From contig CADAFC010000007.1 in the NCBI GenBank assembly GCA_902787095.1, positions 1 to 41,223 of the forward strand: a stretch of DNA of 41,223 nt. Reading direction: 5' to 3'. Every line of letters starts with the position of its first letter. Positions within the stretch are counted from its first letter, which is position 1. Positions 34,959 to 41,223 of the stretch are shown in pieces. The notes beneath the pieces were generated by a model, which saw nothing but the letters and a program-made list of their open reading frames with translations, was not told the DNA's origin and did not search any database. The stretch comes from an uncultured Bacteroidia bacterium. GTDB lineage: Bacteria; Bacteroidota; Bacteroidia; Bacteroidales; F082. Position numbers and translations under genes: made by a program.

Positions 34959-36445
34959 TCTTCGTTATTTTCTGAAATCAACAGCAATTTGTCACCTTTT
35001 TGTAATAAAAGCTTGCCGTTTGGCACTATATATTTGTGATTTCTTTTGACAATCATCACCAAAGTGCCTTTCGGGAGCGGATAGTCTTTCAGAAGTGCTT
35101 CATTCTCAACGATTTGCTGGTCTAAAACTGTGTTAAGCTCTTCGGGTATCTCGACCCCGAAATGTTTCGGCTCGCTGTTGTCTTTTTCGCCAAGTTTGAG
35201 CCATTTTGCCATAAATGGAATGCTTGTCCCTTGGACAATTAGCGACAGTAAGGTGATGAAAAACACCACGTTAAAGATGGTTTCGCCGCCTTGAATGTCC
35301 TGCATCAACGGATATGTCGCAAATATGATAGGTGCTGCTCCACGAAGTCCGACCCATGACACGAAAACTTTGTCTTTTAGTCCCATTTTTCGGAAAGGAA
35401 GAAGGCTGATAAACACTGCCAGCGGTCGTCCTAGCAAGATGACAAAAACGCCTATAATGATTGCCGGCAATGCCATTTTCAGCATGTTGTGCGGCGTCAC
35501 AAGCAATCCGAGCAAGAGGAACATAACGATTTGCACTAGCCATACCAAACCGTCGAGGAGTTTGTCGATACTGCGTCTCTCGATGACTTTTTTGCTTCCG
35601 AATAACGAGTGAGTTTTTCCAAAAACTTTGATTTGGCTGTCGGCGCAGCCTGCATTCCCAACGATAATGCCTGCGATATAAACCGCGAGGTAACCGTTGC
35701 CGCCCAGCATATCGGTTATCGCGAAGGTCATGAAAATAAAGCCGATAATCAGAATCTGGTACAACGCCTTGTTGTCGAGATTGAGTTTGTTGTGAATCCA
35801 CACGTAAATCCTGCCAATGACGTAGCCGGCCAGCAAACCGATAGCGAATTGCAGGATAAAGGTGAACACAATGTGTGCCATGCTTATGTGGGCACCACTA
35901 TCGTTTCTCACAATCTGAATCATCACGATGGTGAGCATGTACGCCATCGGGTCGTTGGAGCCGCTTTCAAGCTCCAAAAGAGGCCTCAAATTGTTGCGCA
36001 ATGTCATTTTTTGCGATTTCAAAATGCTGAATACCGATGCCGAATCGGTTGACGACATCGTAGCGGCAAGCAAAATCGACATCGCAAGAGGTATCGAGAG
36101 CGCTTTTTCGAAAACAAAACCGACGTAATAGATGAAAAGTCCAGTAAACACAGTGGTTAACAACACGCCCATCGTCGCAAGCACTATTCCTGGAGCAATA
36201 ACGGGGCGGATTTTCTCAAAACGAGTGTCCATTCCGCCGGTAAACAGTATGATGCTGAGGGCGATCATGCCGATAATCTGCACGAAGTTGTAGTTGTCAA
36301 AATGTATTCCGAAACCGTCTTCGCCAAAAATCATGCCCACAACGAGGAACACCAACAATGTCGGCACACCCATCTTGTATCCAATCTTAGTGATTAAGAT
36401 GCTGAATATCAAGATAATAGCGGATATCAACAGTAAAACGGACAT
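34955..36445 (-). CDS. Potassium/proton antiporter (CPA1 type, NhaP2/CvrA-like)
   Basis: A 496-residue inner-membrane cation/proton antiporter. The hydrophobic part spans about residues 1-395 with 12-13 membrane segments. Family marks are VGMIFGEDGFGI, a TGGMDTR loop, AATMSSTDSASVFSIL near residue 130 and LELESGSNDPMAYMLT near residue 155, whose SND fits the cation site. A soluble C-terminal tail after residue 395 (NTVLDQQIVENEALLKDYPL...RNHKYIVPNGKLLLQKGDKLLLIS) looks like a TrkA-C domain, which in this family senses cations or nucleotides. Start at 36445 (MSVLLLISA) is used because a TTG-initiated longer frame overlaps the promoter box. A small ATGA-coupled gene follows. Confidence 0.9.
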   Translation of the reverse strand: MSVLLLISAIILIFSILITKIGYKMGVPTLLVFLVVGMIFGEDGFGIHFDNYNFVQIIGMIALSIILFTGGMDTRFEKIRPVIAPGIVLATMGVLLTTVFTGLFIYYVGFVFEKALSIPLAMSILLAATMSSTDSASVFSILKSQKMTLRNNLRPLLELESGSNDPMAYMLTIVMIQIVRNDSGAHISMAHIVFTFILQFAIGLLAGYVIGRIYVWIHNKLNLDNKALYQILIIGFIFMTFAITDMLGGNGYLAVYIAGIIVGNAGCADSQIKVFGKTHSLFGSKKVIERRSIDKLLDGLVWLVQIVMFLLLGLLVTPHNMLKMALPAIIIGVFVILLGRPLAVFISLLPFRKMGLKDKVFVSWVGLRGAAPIIFATYPLMQDIQGGETIFNVVFFITLLSLIVQGTSIPFMAKWLKLGEKDNSEPKHFGVEIPEELNTVLDQQIVENEALLKDYPLPKGTLVMIVKRNHKYIVPNGKLLLQKGDKLLLISENNEE

Positions 36446-36472
36446 GACTTGTTTTTTATAAAAATATGTGTG

Positions 36473-36480
36473 CAAAGATA
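36473..36480 (-). promoter_or_regulatory. -7 box TATCTTTG for the antiporter operon
   Basis: On the minus strand TATCTTTGC, about 28 bases before the ATG at 36445. Confidence 0.65.
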
Positions 36481-36510
36481 ATAAAAATTTCTCAATTTTG
36501 CAAAAAGAAT

Positions 36511-36562
36511 TTAGCCATTAGAAATTAATGGGAAAAAGCTAATGGCTAACGGCTAATGGCTT
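36511..36562. repeat. GGCTAAT word array upstream of the second phosphatase
   Basis: TAGCCATTA is followed after 20 bases by three GGCTAA words, so the array can form a hairpin ending in T5. It lies between divergent genes, so it is not stop-anchored. Confidence 0.7.
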
Positions 36563-36570
36563 TTTAAATT

Positions 36571-37032
36571 ATGAACAAAATAAAGGTGCTTTTCATCTGC
36601 CACGGCAACATCTGCCGCAGTCCGATGGCAGAATATATTTTTAAGGATATGGTCGAAAAAGCAGGCAGGGCAGAGGAGTTTGAAATCGCCTCCGCAGCCA
36701 CATCCACTGAGGAAATCGGCAACGACCTCTATCCTCCGGCGCGACGAATGCTGTTCCAAAAAGGTATCAAATACGGCTACCGCAAGGCACGCCAGATAAC
36801 GCGCCACGACTACGAATACTACGACTACGTCATCGCCATGGATGAAAATAATTTGCACAATTTGAAGAAATTATTGGGAGACGATATCGACAACAAAATC
36901 ACCCTCATGATGTCGCATGCCGGCTACCACCGCGACGTCGCCGACCCCTGGTACACCGGCGATTTCGAGAAGACTTATAACGACTTAACCGAAGGCTGCA
37001 AAGCGTTTCTTTCAAAAATGGAACAAAAGTGA
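36571..37032 (+). CDS. Low-molecular-weight protein tyrosine phosphatase, copy 2
   Basis: A 153-residue LMW-PTP, paralogue of the gene at 33443. The P-loop CHGNICRSP and general-acid segment DPWYTGDF are unchanged; nine substitutions occur in the first 143 residues, most conservative (D/E, I/V, V/I), and the tail is different (KAFLSKMEQK). The two copies are in the same orientation, about 3.1 kb apart, with the antiporter operon on the other strand between them. No TAnnTTTG box is clear upstream; a GGCTAAT array fills the gap. Both should be active. Confidence 0.94.
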   Translation: MNKIKVLFICHGNICRSPMAEYIFKDMVEKAGRAEEFEIASAATSTEEIGNDLYPPARRMLFQKGIKYGYRKARQITRHDYEYYDYVIAMDENNLHNLKKLLGDDIDNKITLMMSHAGYHRDVADPWYTGDFEKTYNDLTEGCKAFLSKMEQK

Positions 37033-37069
37033 TTTTTCCTTAATGAAATAATGTGTAAACAAATTTTTG

Positions 37070-37077
37070 TATTTTTG
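37070..37077 (+). promoter_or_regulatory. -7 box TATTTTTG for the gene at 37142
   Basis: TATTTTTGC, with a leader of about 60 nt to the first possible ATG. Confidence 0.65.
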
Positions 37078-37132
37078 CAGTCTGATATATGATTGGCCTA
37101 AAGACTTTGGGAAATTTTAGGAAGATAAACAA

Positions 37133-37168
37133 GAGGTTGATATGAAATCTGAGGTTGATATGAAATCT
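37133..37168. repeat. Tandem 2 x 18-bp duplication of a translation start
   Basis: GAGGTTGATATGAAATCT occurs at 37133-37150 and again at 37151-37168. Each copy holds a GAGG ribosome-binding site, ATG and the codons for Lys-Ser, in frame, so either ATG can start the same protein. Confidence 0.95.
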
Positions 37169-38812
37169 GTTGCAAATTACATCTGCAAATTCCAACTGCA
37201 TTATTGGCTTTTGTTGATTCTGCTTATTGTGTTTACCATCATTCGGTTGGCTTCAATAAACATTGGGTTTTGTACGGCTTGGGATGAGGCGTATTTTCTT
37301 ATAAAACTCAAAGAGGCTTACGAAGGTTCATTTATAACAGGCAAATCACAATGGAATCTTATAGCAATCCATTGGTTCCCTTACCTTGATTTGACCAATC
37401 CGATACATTCGCGTATTGCAGTTTATTTGTGTGAGTTGTTTGCCACCATTGCTGCGACGTTCACATGTATTAGGGTTTATGGGAAAAACAGATGGCTGAA
37501 GTATTTTACTCTTTCCTATTTGCTGTTTTTCCAGGTTTCCAGTTCTTATGCCGGAAGCAGTCTGAACTATGTTCAAATGCAGGCGCTGCTAATGTGTTTG
37601 GCCTTATGCAGTTTTCATCTTTACTGGAATTCAGAATCCAAGTACAATTTTTTCTGGTTGGTTATAACGGGGATTTCATTAGGACAGTCTCTGTTTGTTA
37701 TTTTGCCTTCAGGCATACTTCTTATAGTTTGTTTCGGATTGTTGCTATTGCTGAAAAAGGATGGGAAATCCATTCTGTGTTTTGGTGGAGGATTGCTGAT
37801 TTCGCTTATCTGCATTCATGTTTTTGTGGCCCCTTTGTCTGATATTCTGGAAGCAATGCGATTCACCGCGACATATTTTTCCCAAAGCGGTTATCGTTAT
37901 TCCCCAAAGGATTTTGGTGCCGCATTAGGGCTGTTGGCAAGAGACGTGTTACTGTGTCTGATTATATGCAGTGGTATTTATTATTTGACCCAACGGGTTT
38001 TGAAGTATAACAAGGTGATAGCTATGGTTCTTATGGGCATACTTACCTTATTTTATTATTACTATCAAAAATCTCCACAAACGGCAGTTTCCATTATTAT
38101 ATTTTGCTATTTGCTTATACAAATTATTGATAATCACATATTGAGTAATAAATGTTTTAACAAAATAAACAAGCTGTATTCATTATTGCTTGTCGCGTTT
38201 CCTCTTCTCGCATCCATCGGAACTAATACATATTTGGGTGACAGAATGATTTGTTTCGCTTTGGCGTGGTTTCTGTTGTATTTGGATTATCATGATTACG
38301 TAAAAGAGGAAAATAATATTCCGGTGGTTGAAACCGCAACGCTTCTTTTGCTGTTGACTCTAATTCCGAGGATATCGGGGTTGTTAAATAAAGATGCACA
38401 TAGTAATTTCACAAGAGGTAATGCATCTTTTGCCAAAATATCTTTGACCACGGATCAAGTGGATTATTTTAACAAATGCCTTGATGTCATGGAAGAATAC
38501 GGTTACAAGCCGGATTCGTCGGTCGTGTTTACTTCAGAGTACGATTATTCCACTGTATTTGCGATAGATGCGAAACTGTCCTCCAATTTTTATCAGAAAC
38601 GAAACTTTTTGTATTTTCCGAAAGAAGAAATGCTTAAACCGGATTTTGTGTTTATGTGTGCTTGGGATAAAATGGAAATAGGAAAAGCGTTAAATGATAT
38701 GCCTTGGGGATGGCCTCAGGAATTTGACAGTGTTTTTGTTGGCTCTCCTGAAGGGAAAGGTTTGCCATGGGATACAGATCGCTGGCTGTATTGTAGAAAA
38801 AAAGAAAAGTAA
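37142..38812 (+). CDS. Polytopic membrane protein, glycosyltransferase (GT-C/GT39)-like
   Basis: A 556-residue protein with about 10-11 membrane segments in residues 20-405 and a soluble C-terminal part. In the first extracytoplasmic loop it has TAWDEAYFLIKL near residue 42, an acidic pair at the position where GT-C enzymes (mannosyl/arabinosyl lipid-linked sugar transferases such as ArnT/PMT) bind metal and lipid-linked sugar. The C-terminal domain after residue 410 (FTSEYDYSTVF...PDFVFMCAWDKM) could be a receptor or lid domain. GT-C activity is inferred, and the substrate is unknown. The gene is AT-richer than its neighbours, and its start is duplicated (M1 or M7). Confidence 0.7.
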   Translation: MKSEVDMKSVANYICKFQLHYWLLLILLIVFTIIRLASINIGFCTAWDEAYFLIKLKEAYEGSFITGKSQWNLIAIHWFPYLDLTNPIHSRIAVYLCELFATIAATFTCIRVYGKNRWLKYFTLSYLLFFQVSSSYAGSSLNYVQMQALLMCLALCSFHLYWNSESKYNFFWLVITGISLGQSLFVILPSGILLIVCFGLLLLLKKDGKSILCFGGGLLISLICIHVFVAPLSDILEAMRFTATYFSQSGYRYSPKDFGAALGLLARDVLLCLIICSGIYYLTQRVLKYNKVIAMVLMGILTLFYYYYQKSPQTAVSIIIFCYLLIQIIDNHILSNKCFNKINKLYSLLLVAFPLLASIGTNTYLGDRMICFALAWFLLYLDYHDYVKEENNIPVVETATLLLLLTLIPRISGLLNKDAHSNFTRGNASFAKISLTTDQVDYFNKCLDVMEEYGYKPDSSVVFTSEYDYSTVFAIDAKLSSNFYQKRNFLYFPKEEMLKPDFVFMCAWDKMEIGKALNDMPWGWPQEFDSVFVGSPEGKGLPWDTDRWLYCRKKEK

Positions 38813-38858
38813 TATCGCATCGCTGACGGTGAAATCTTCATGAAAGGCGTTGATTGTT

Positions 38859-39831
38859 TCACACAAAAAACAAACATACTCCTCCGACGCTCACAATAGC
38901 CCCGATGACTTCCCGCAACGTCACCTTCTGATGGAACAGGATGGCGGCTGGTGCAATAATCAATATCGGTGTGAGCGCAAAGAGCGTCTGTGCGATGCCG
39001 GCGGAGGTGAACTGCGTGGCAAGCAACGAGGCACTCACCCCGATGAACGGACCGAAGATGGTGGAGGCGAGCACACACCACATCGCTTTCCTGTCGCTGA
39101 CGGCATGACGGAGCTGCTCCAAGCCGTCTTTGTTGAATATCACCAACGCCAGGAAAAAGCCTACAAGCCCGATATATGCGCGGATGGTGGTGGCGGCAAA
39201 CGATATGCTCACACTGACGGGCAACTGAAACACTGCGCCGTCAAAAACGGTGTCTTGCGAGATGCCGAGAGCCGTCAATGCGGCATCGTAATGCTTTAAT
39301 CCCACTTTGCTGAGCACTAAGCCGAAACCTTGGCAGATGCCAGCCATCGCCGCATAGAAAATGCCTTTCGCTGAATTTTATGCCATGTTTCTGAGAATCA
39401 TCATTTTTTGATAAAATCGATAGCGCGATGCCGCTCAAAGTGATAACCATTCCGAGGATGGCTGTCGGGCGCAGACGTTCGCCGAGAAAGAGCAGTCCGG
39501 TGAGTGCCGCCGTAGGGGCTGAAAGCGTCATGAAAAGCTGTCCGAAACGTGAGCCGATGTGGATGTATCCCTGCATCAGGCAGTAGTCGCCGATGACGTA
39601 GCCGACGACGCCCGAAAGCAGCAGCCACGTCCAGGTGCCGCCGTCAGCGTAACGAGGGTAGGGGACTCCCATCACCAGCCAGAGGGTGACGACGAGAAAT
39701 GCCAACGACATCGTCATCCTTACCGTGTTGAACGGCAACGACCCCATCCGCTTCGAGCCGACCTCCGCGAATAACGCAGTGGCAGTCCATGAGATTGCTA
39801 CAAAAAGCGATATCAATTCACCGAGAAACAT
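38859..39831 (-). pseudogene. EamA-type drug/metabolite transporter, broken by a frameshift
   Basis: Two minus-strand frames together make one DMT transporter of about 320 residues, with ten membrane segments and two EamA repeats. The first frame gives the N-terminal half, MFLGELISLFVAISWTATALFAEVGSKRMG to LSILSKNDDSQKHGIKFS. The second, in another frame, continues with AKGIFYAAMAGICQGFGLVLSKVGLKHYD to FGPFIGVSASLLA and VTLREVIGAIVSVGGVCLFF. The shift lies between 39360 and 39380, where a stop (39378-39380) in the second frame limits its upstream extent. An A4 run (AAAATTC, minus strand) is a likely place for a one-base change. It is either a real pseudogene or a sequencing error. Confidence 0.87.
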
Positions 39832-39860
39832 TTCTGCCTTTTCAATGTTATTTTATGGCG

Positions 39861-39868
39861 CAAAATTA
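39861..39868 (-). promoter_or_regulatory. -7 box TAATTTTG for the EamA gene
   Basis: On the minus strand TAATTTTGC, about 30 bases before the ATG at 39831, so the promoter of the broken gene is intact. Confidence 0.6.
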
Positions 39869-39877
39869 CAAAAAAAG

Positions 39878-39986
39878 TGTAAAGTTTAGAGTTTAAAGTC
39901 AGTTTAAAGTTTACGGTTTTCAAGTAAAACGTCCCAAGCTAACGGCTAAAATCTTTTAACTTTTATCTTTTAACTTTTAACTAAAA
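39878..39986. repeat. AGTTTAAAG and ACTTTTA word arrays
   Basis: Degenerate words (AAAGTTTAGAGTTTAAAGTC, then AGTTTAAAGTTTAC, later CTTTTAACTTTTA) run up to the ychF promoter. A single GCTAACGGCTAA word lies between. Confidence 0.6.
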
Positions 39987-39990
39987 TATG

Positions 39991-39998
39991 TATTTTTG
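39991..39998 (+). promoter_or_regulatory. -7 box TATTTTTG for ychF
   Basis: TATTTTTGC, 19 bases before the ATG at 40017. Confidence 0.65.
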
Positions 39999-40016
39999 CA
40001 AAAAATTTGAATTGCT

Positions 40017-41084
40017 ATGGCACTGAACTGCGGAATTATCGGACTTTCCAACACTGGAAAAACGACCATATTTAATTGTATATCAAACACTAAGGCGGAG
40101 ATTGGCTTCGCCACAAAATCGAATATAGGAATGTGCGAGGTGCGCGATGAGCGTCTCAAACTCATCGACAATATCTCACATTCGAAGCGTATCGTGCCTG
40201 CCACCGTCGAGATTGTGGACCTCCCGGGTCTGAGTAAGGGCGGTCAGGGCGTCGGCAACAAACTCCTCGCCGAGGTGCAGACTGTCGATGCTTTGATACA
40301 CGTTTTGCGTTGTTTTGATGACCCTAACATTCCGCATAGCGAGGGCAGCATCGACCCGGTGCGCGACATGGAACTCGTCGACCTCGAGCTTCAGGTGCGC
40401 GACCTCGACCTCGTGACACGTAAGCTGCAGCGCGTCGAGAAACTGCTCAAAAACGGCGACAAGGACAACAAACGCGCCTTCGAGGTGCTCTCGATTTACA
40501 AGGAGTGTCTCGAGAACATGCAAAACGCCCGTACCGCCAACGTGCCTGAGGAAGACAAGAAGTATATCCAAGATATTCAACTGCTTACGGTCAAGCCGAT
40601 AATGTATGTCTGCAACGTCGATGACGCCTCGGCTCTCACTGGAAACAAATACACCGAGGCTGTGAAAGCCGCTCTCCATGGCGAAGACATGATTATCCTT
40701 GCAGGAAAACTCGAGTCGGAGATTGCCGAACTCGACGAGGCTGACCGCGCGTTGTTCATGGAAGATGCAGGTCTCACCGAGCCTGGCGTCAACAAGCTGG
40801 TACGCCTCGCATACAGCACCTTGAAGCTGCAGTCGTTCTTCACCACCGGTCCTGACGAGACACGTGCCTGGACCATCCATGTGGGCGACACCGCTCCTGA
40901 GGCTGCCGGGGTGATCCATAGCGACCTCCAGCGTGGCTTCATCCGCGCCGAGGTGATGAGCTGCGACGACTTCCTGCACTACGGCTCAGAACAGGCTGTG
41001 AAAGAAGCCGGAAAATTCGCCGTCGAAGGAAAGAACTACATCGTCAAGGACGGTGACATTATTAACATTCGATTCAATGTTTAA
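40017..41084 (+). CDS. ychF: YchF/OLA1-family ATPase, divergent form
   Basis: A 355-residue Obg-superfamily P-loop ATPase, slightly shorter than the usual 363. Domains: a G domain with P-loop GLSNTGKTT near residue 9, G3 VDLPGLSKGGQGVGN near residue 69, and the ATP-specificity motif region NVDDAS near residue 200. A coiled-coil insertion follows around residues 130-180. The C-terminal TGS domain begins around 270, RAWTIHVGDTAPEAAG, to the end ...IINIRFNV. Differences from E. coli YchF: the switch I segment that should read ANFPFCTIEPN is IGFATKSNIG, G3 is DLPG not DIAG, and NxxE is NVDD. Two bases after the stop comes idi. Identification as YchF is sure. Confidence 0.93.
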   Translation: MALNCGIIGLSNTGKTTIFNCISNTKAEIGFATKSNIGMCEVRDERLKLIDNISHSKRIVPATVEIVDLPGLSKGGQGVGNKLLAEVQTVDALIHVLRCFDDPNIPHSEGSIDPVRDMELVDLELQVRDLDLVTRKLQRVEKLLKNGDKDNKRAFEVLSIYKECLENMQNARTANVPEEDKKYIQDIQLLTVKPIMYVCNVDDASALTGNKYTEAVKAALHGEDMIILAGKLESEIAELDEADRALFMEDAGLTEPGVNKLVRLAYSTLKLQSFFTTGPDETRAWTIHVGDTAPEAAGVIHSDLQRGFIRAEVMSCDDFLHYGSEQAVKEAGKFAVEGKNYIVKDGDIINIRFNV

Positions 41085-41086
41085 TT

Positions 41087-41223
41087 ATGCCCGAATTCGT
41101 AGTATTAGTTGATAATCAAGACAATCAAATCGGTTTGATGGAGAAGCAGGCAGCTCACGTCAACCCGACGCTGCACCGTGCCTTCTCGATTTTCGTCTTC
41201 AACAGCAAAGGGGAGATGCTGCT
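41087..41223 (+). CDS. idi: Isopentenyl-diphosphate delta-isomerase (type 1), start only
   Basis: The first 45 codons are in the window. MPEFVVLVDNQDNQIGLMEKQAAHVNPTLHRAFSIFVF is the typical N-terminus of type 1 IPP isomerase, a Nudix-fold enzyme that interconverts IPP and DMAPP in isoprenoid synthesis. His in LHRAFS fits the metal site. The start ATG is two bases after the ychF stop, so the two are probably co-transcribed. Only the N-terminal part can be judged. Confidence 0.85.
   Translation, partial: MPEFVVLVDNQDNQIGLMEKQAAHVNPTLHRAFSIFVFNSKGEML

Overview
The window is chromosomal DNA of a Bacteroidota bacterium, most likely of the order Bacteroidales. Three things point there: promoters of the Bacteroides type (TAnnTTTG at -7) before nearly every transcription unit; a near absence of Shine-Dalgarno sequences; and families typical of the group (DUF5723-like outer-membrane protein, DUF4301, a Fibrobacter-major-domain lipoprotein, short SerA, and a C10 protease with a type IX secretion sorting tail). 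Most of the content is housekeeping. I found no rRNA, tRNA, CRISPR array, prophage or transposase.

Layout. 1-2400: pnp (cut by the window edge) and rpsO on the minus strand. 2500-5540: a lipoprotein plus outer-membrane-protein operon. 5586-6701: gcvT. 6974-11702: a secreted amidotransferase-like protein, a YebC regulator and a C10 protease broken by an in-frame stop. 11692-13534: an agmatinase-family enzyme and a small membrane protein. 13698-17142: the serC-serA-DUF1015 operon. 17334-21872: an unrecognised protein, ribosomal protein L31 type B, Lon, and a lipoprotein. 21897-24306: an unknown protein and a solitary oligopeptide-binding lipoprotein. 24385-27605: thrS-infC-rpmI-rplT. 27660-31087: DUF4301, ferritin, a DUF985 cupin and a YdeI-family protein. 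31249-33084: rpsA. 33443-37032: two nearly identical low-molecular-weight phosphotyrosine phosphatases flanking a cation/proton antiporter operon. 37142-41223: a polytopic glycosyltransferase-like protein, a frameshifted EamA transporter, a divergent YchF and the start of idi.

The most unusual material lies between genes and at gene boundaries. Intergenic gaps carry degenerate arrays of short words (GGCTAAT, AGTCTAA/AGACTAA, AATCCTGT, TTAATGCC). Many start exactly at the stop codon of the upstream gene and sometimes encode its last residues. Two successive gaps around the YdeI gene carry near-identical copies of one terminator-plus-promoter module. A palindromic element ending in GTCATTTCGA occurs three times.

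At the gene level, PNPase has a perfect 21-bp in-frame tandem duplication that repeats an RRE motif in its second catalytic core. infC has no ATG, GTG or TTG that would give a full-length protein; it appears to start at AUA behind a strong Shine-Dalgarno sequence. A glycosyltransferase-like gene has its initiation region duplicated in tandem. The C10 protease and the EamA transporter are each interrupted by one lesion.

Functionally, thrS-infC-rpmI-rplT, rpsO, rpsA, rpmE and pnp are the translation and RNA-turnover core. serC and serA make serine from 3-phosphoglycerate, and gcvT belongs to the glycine cleavage pathway that connects to it. The other genes are mostly envelope proteins or solitary enzymes without a clear shared pathway.
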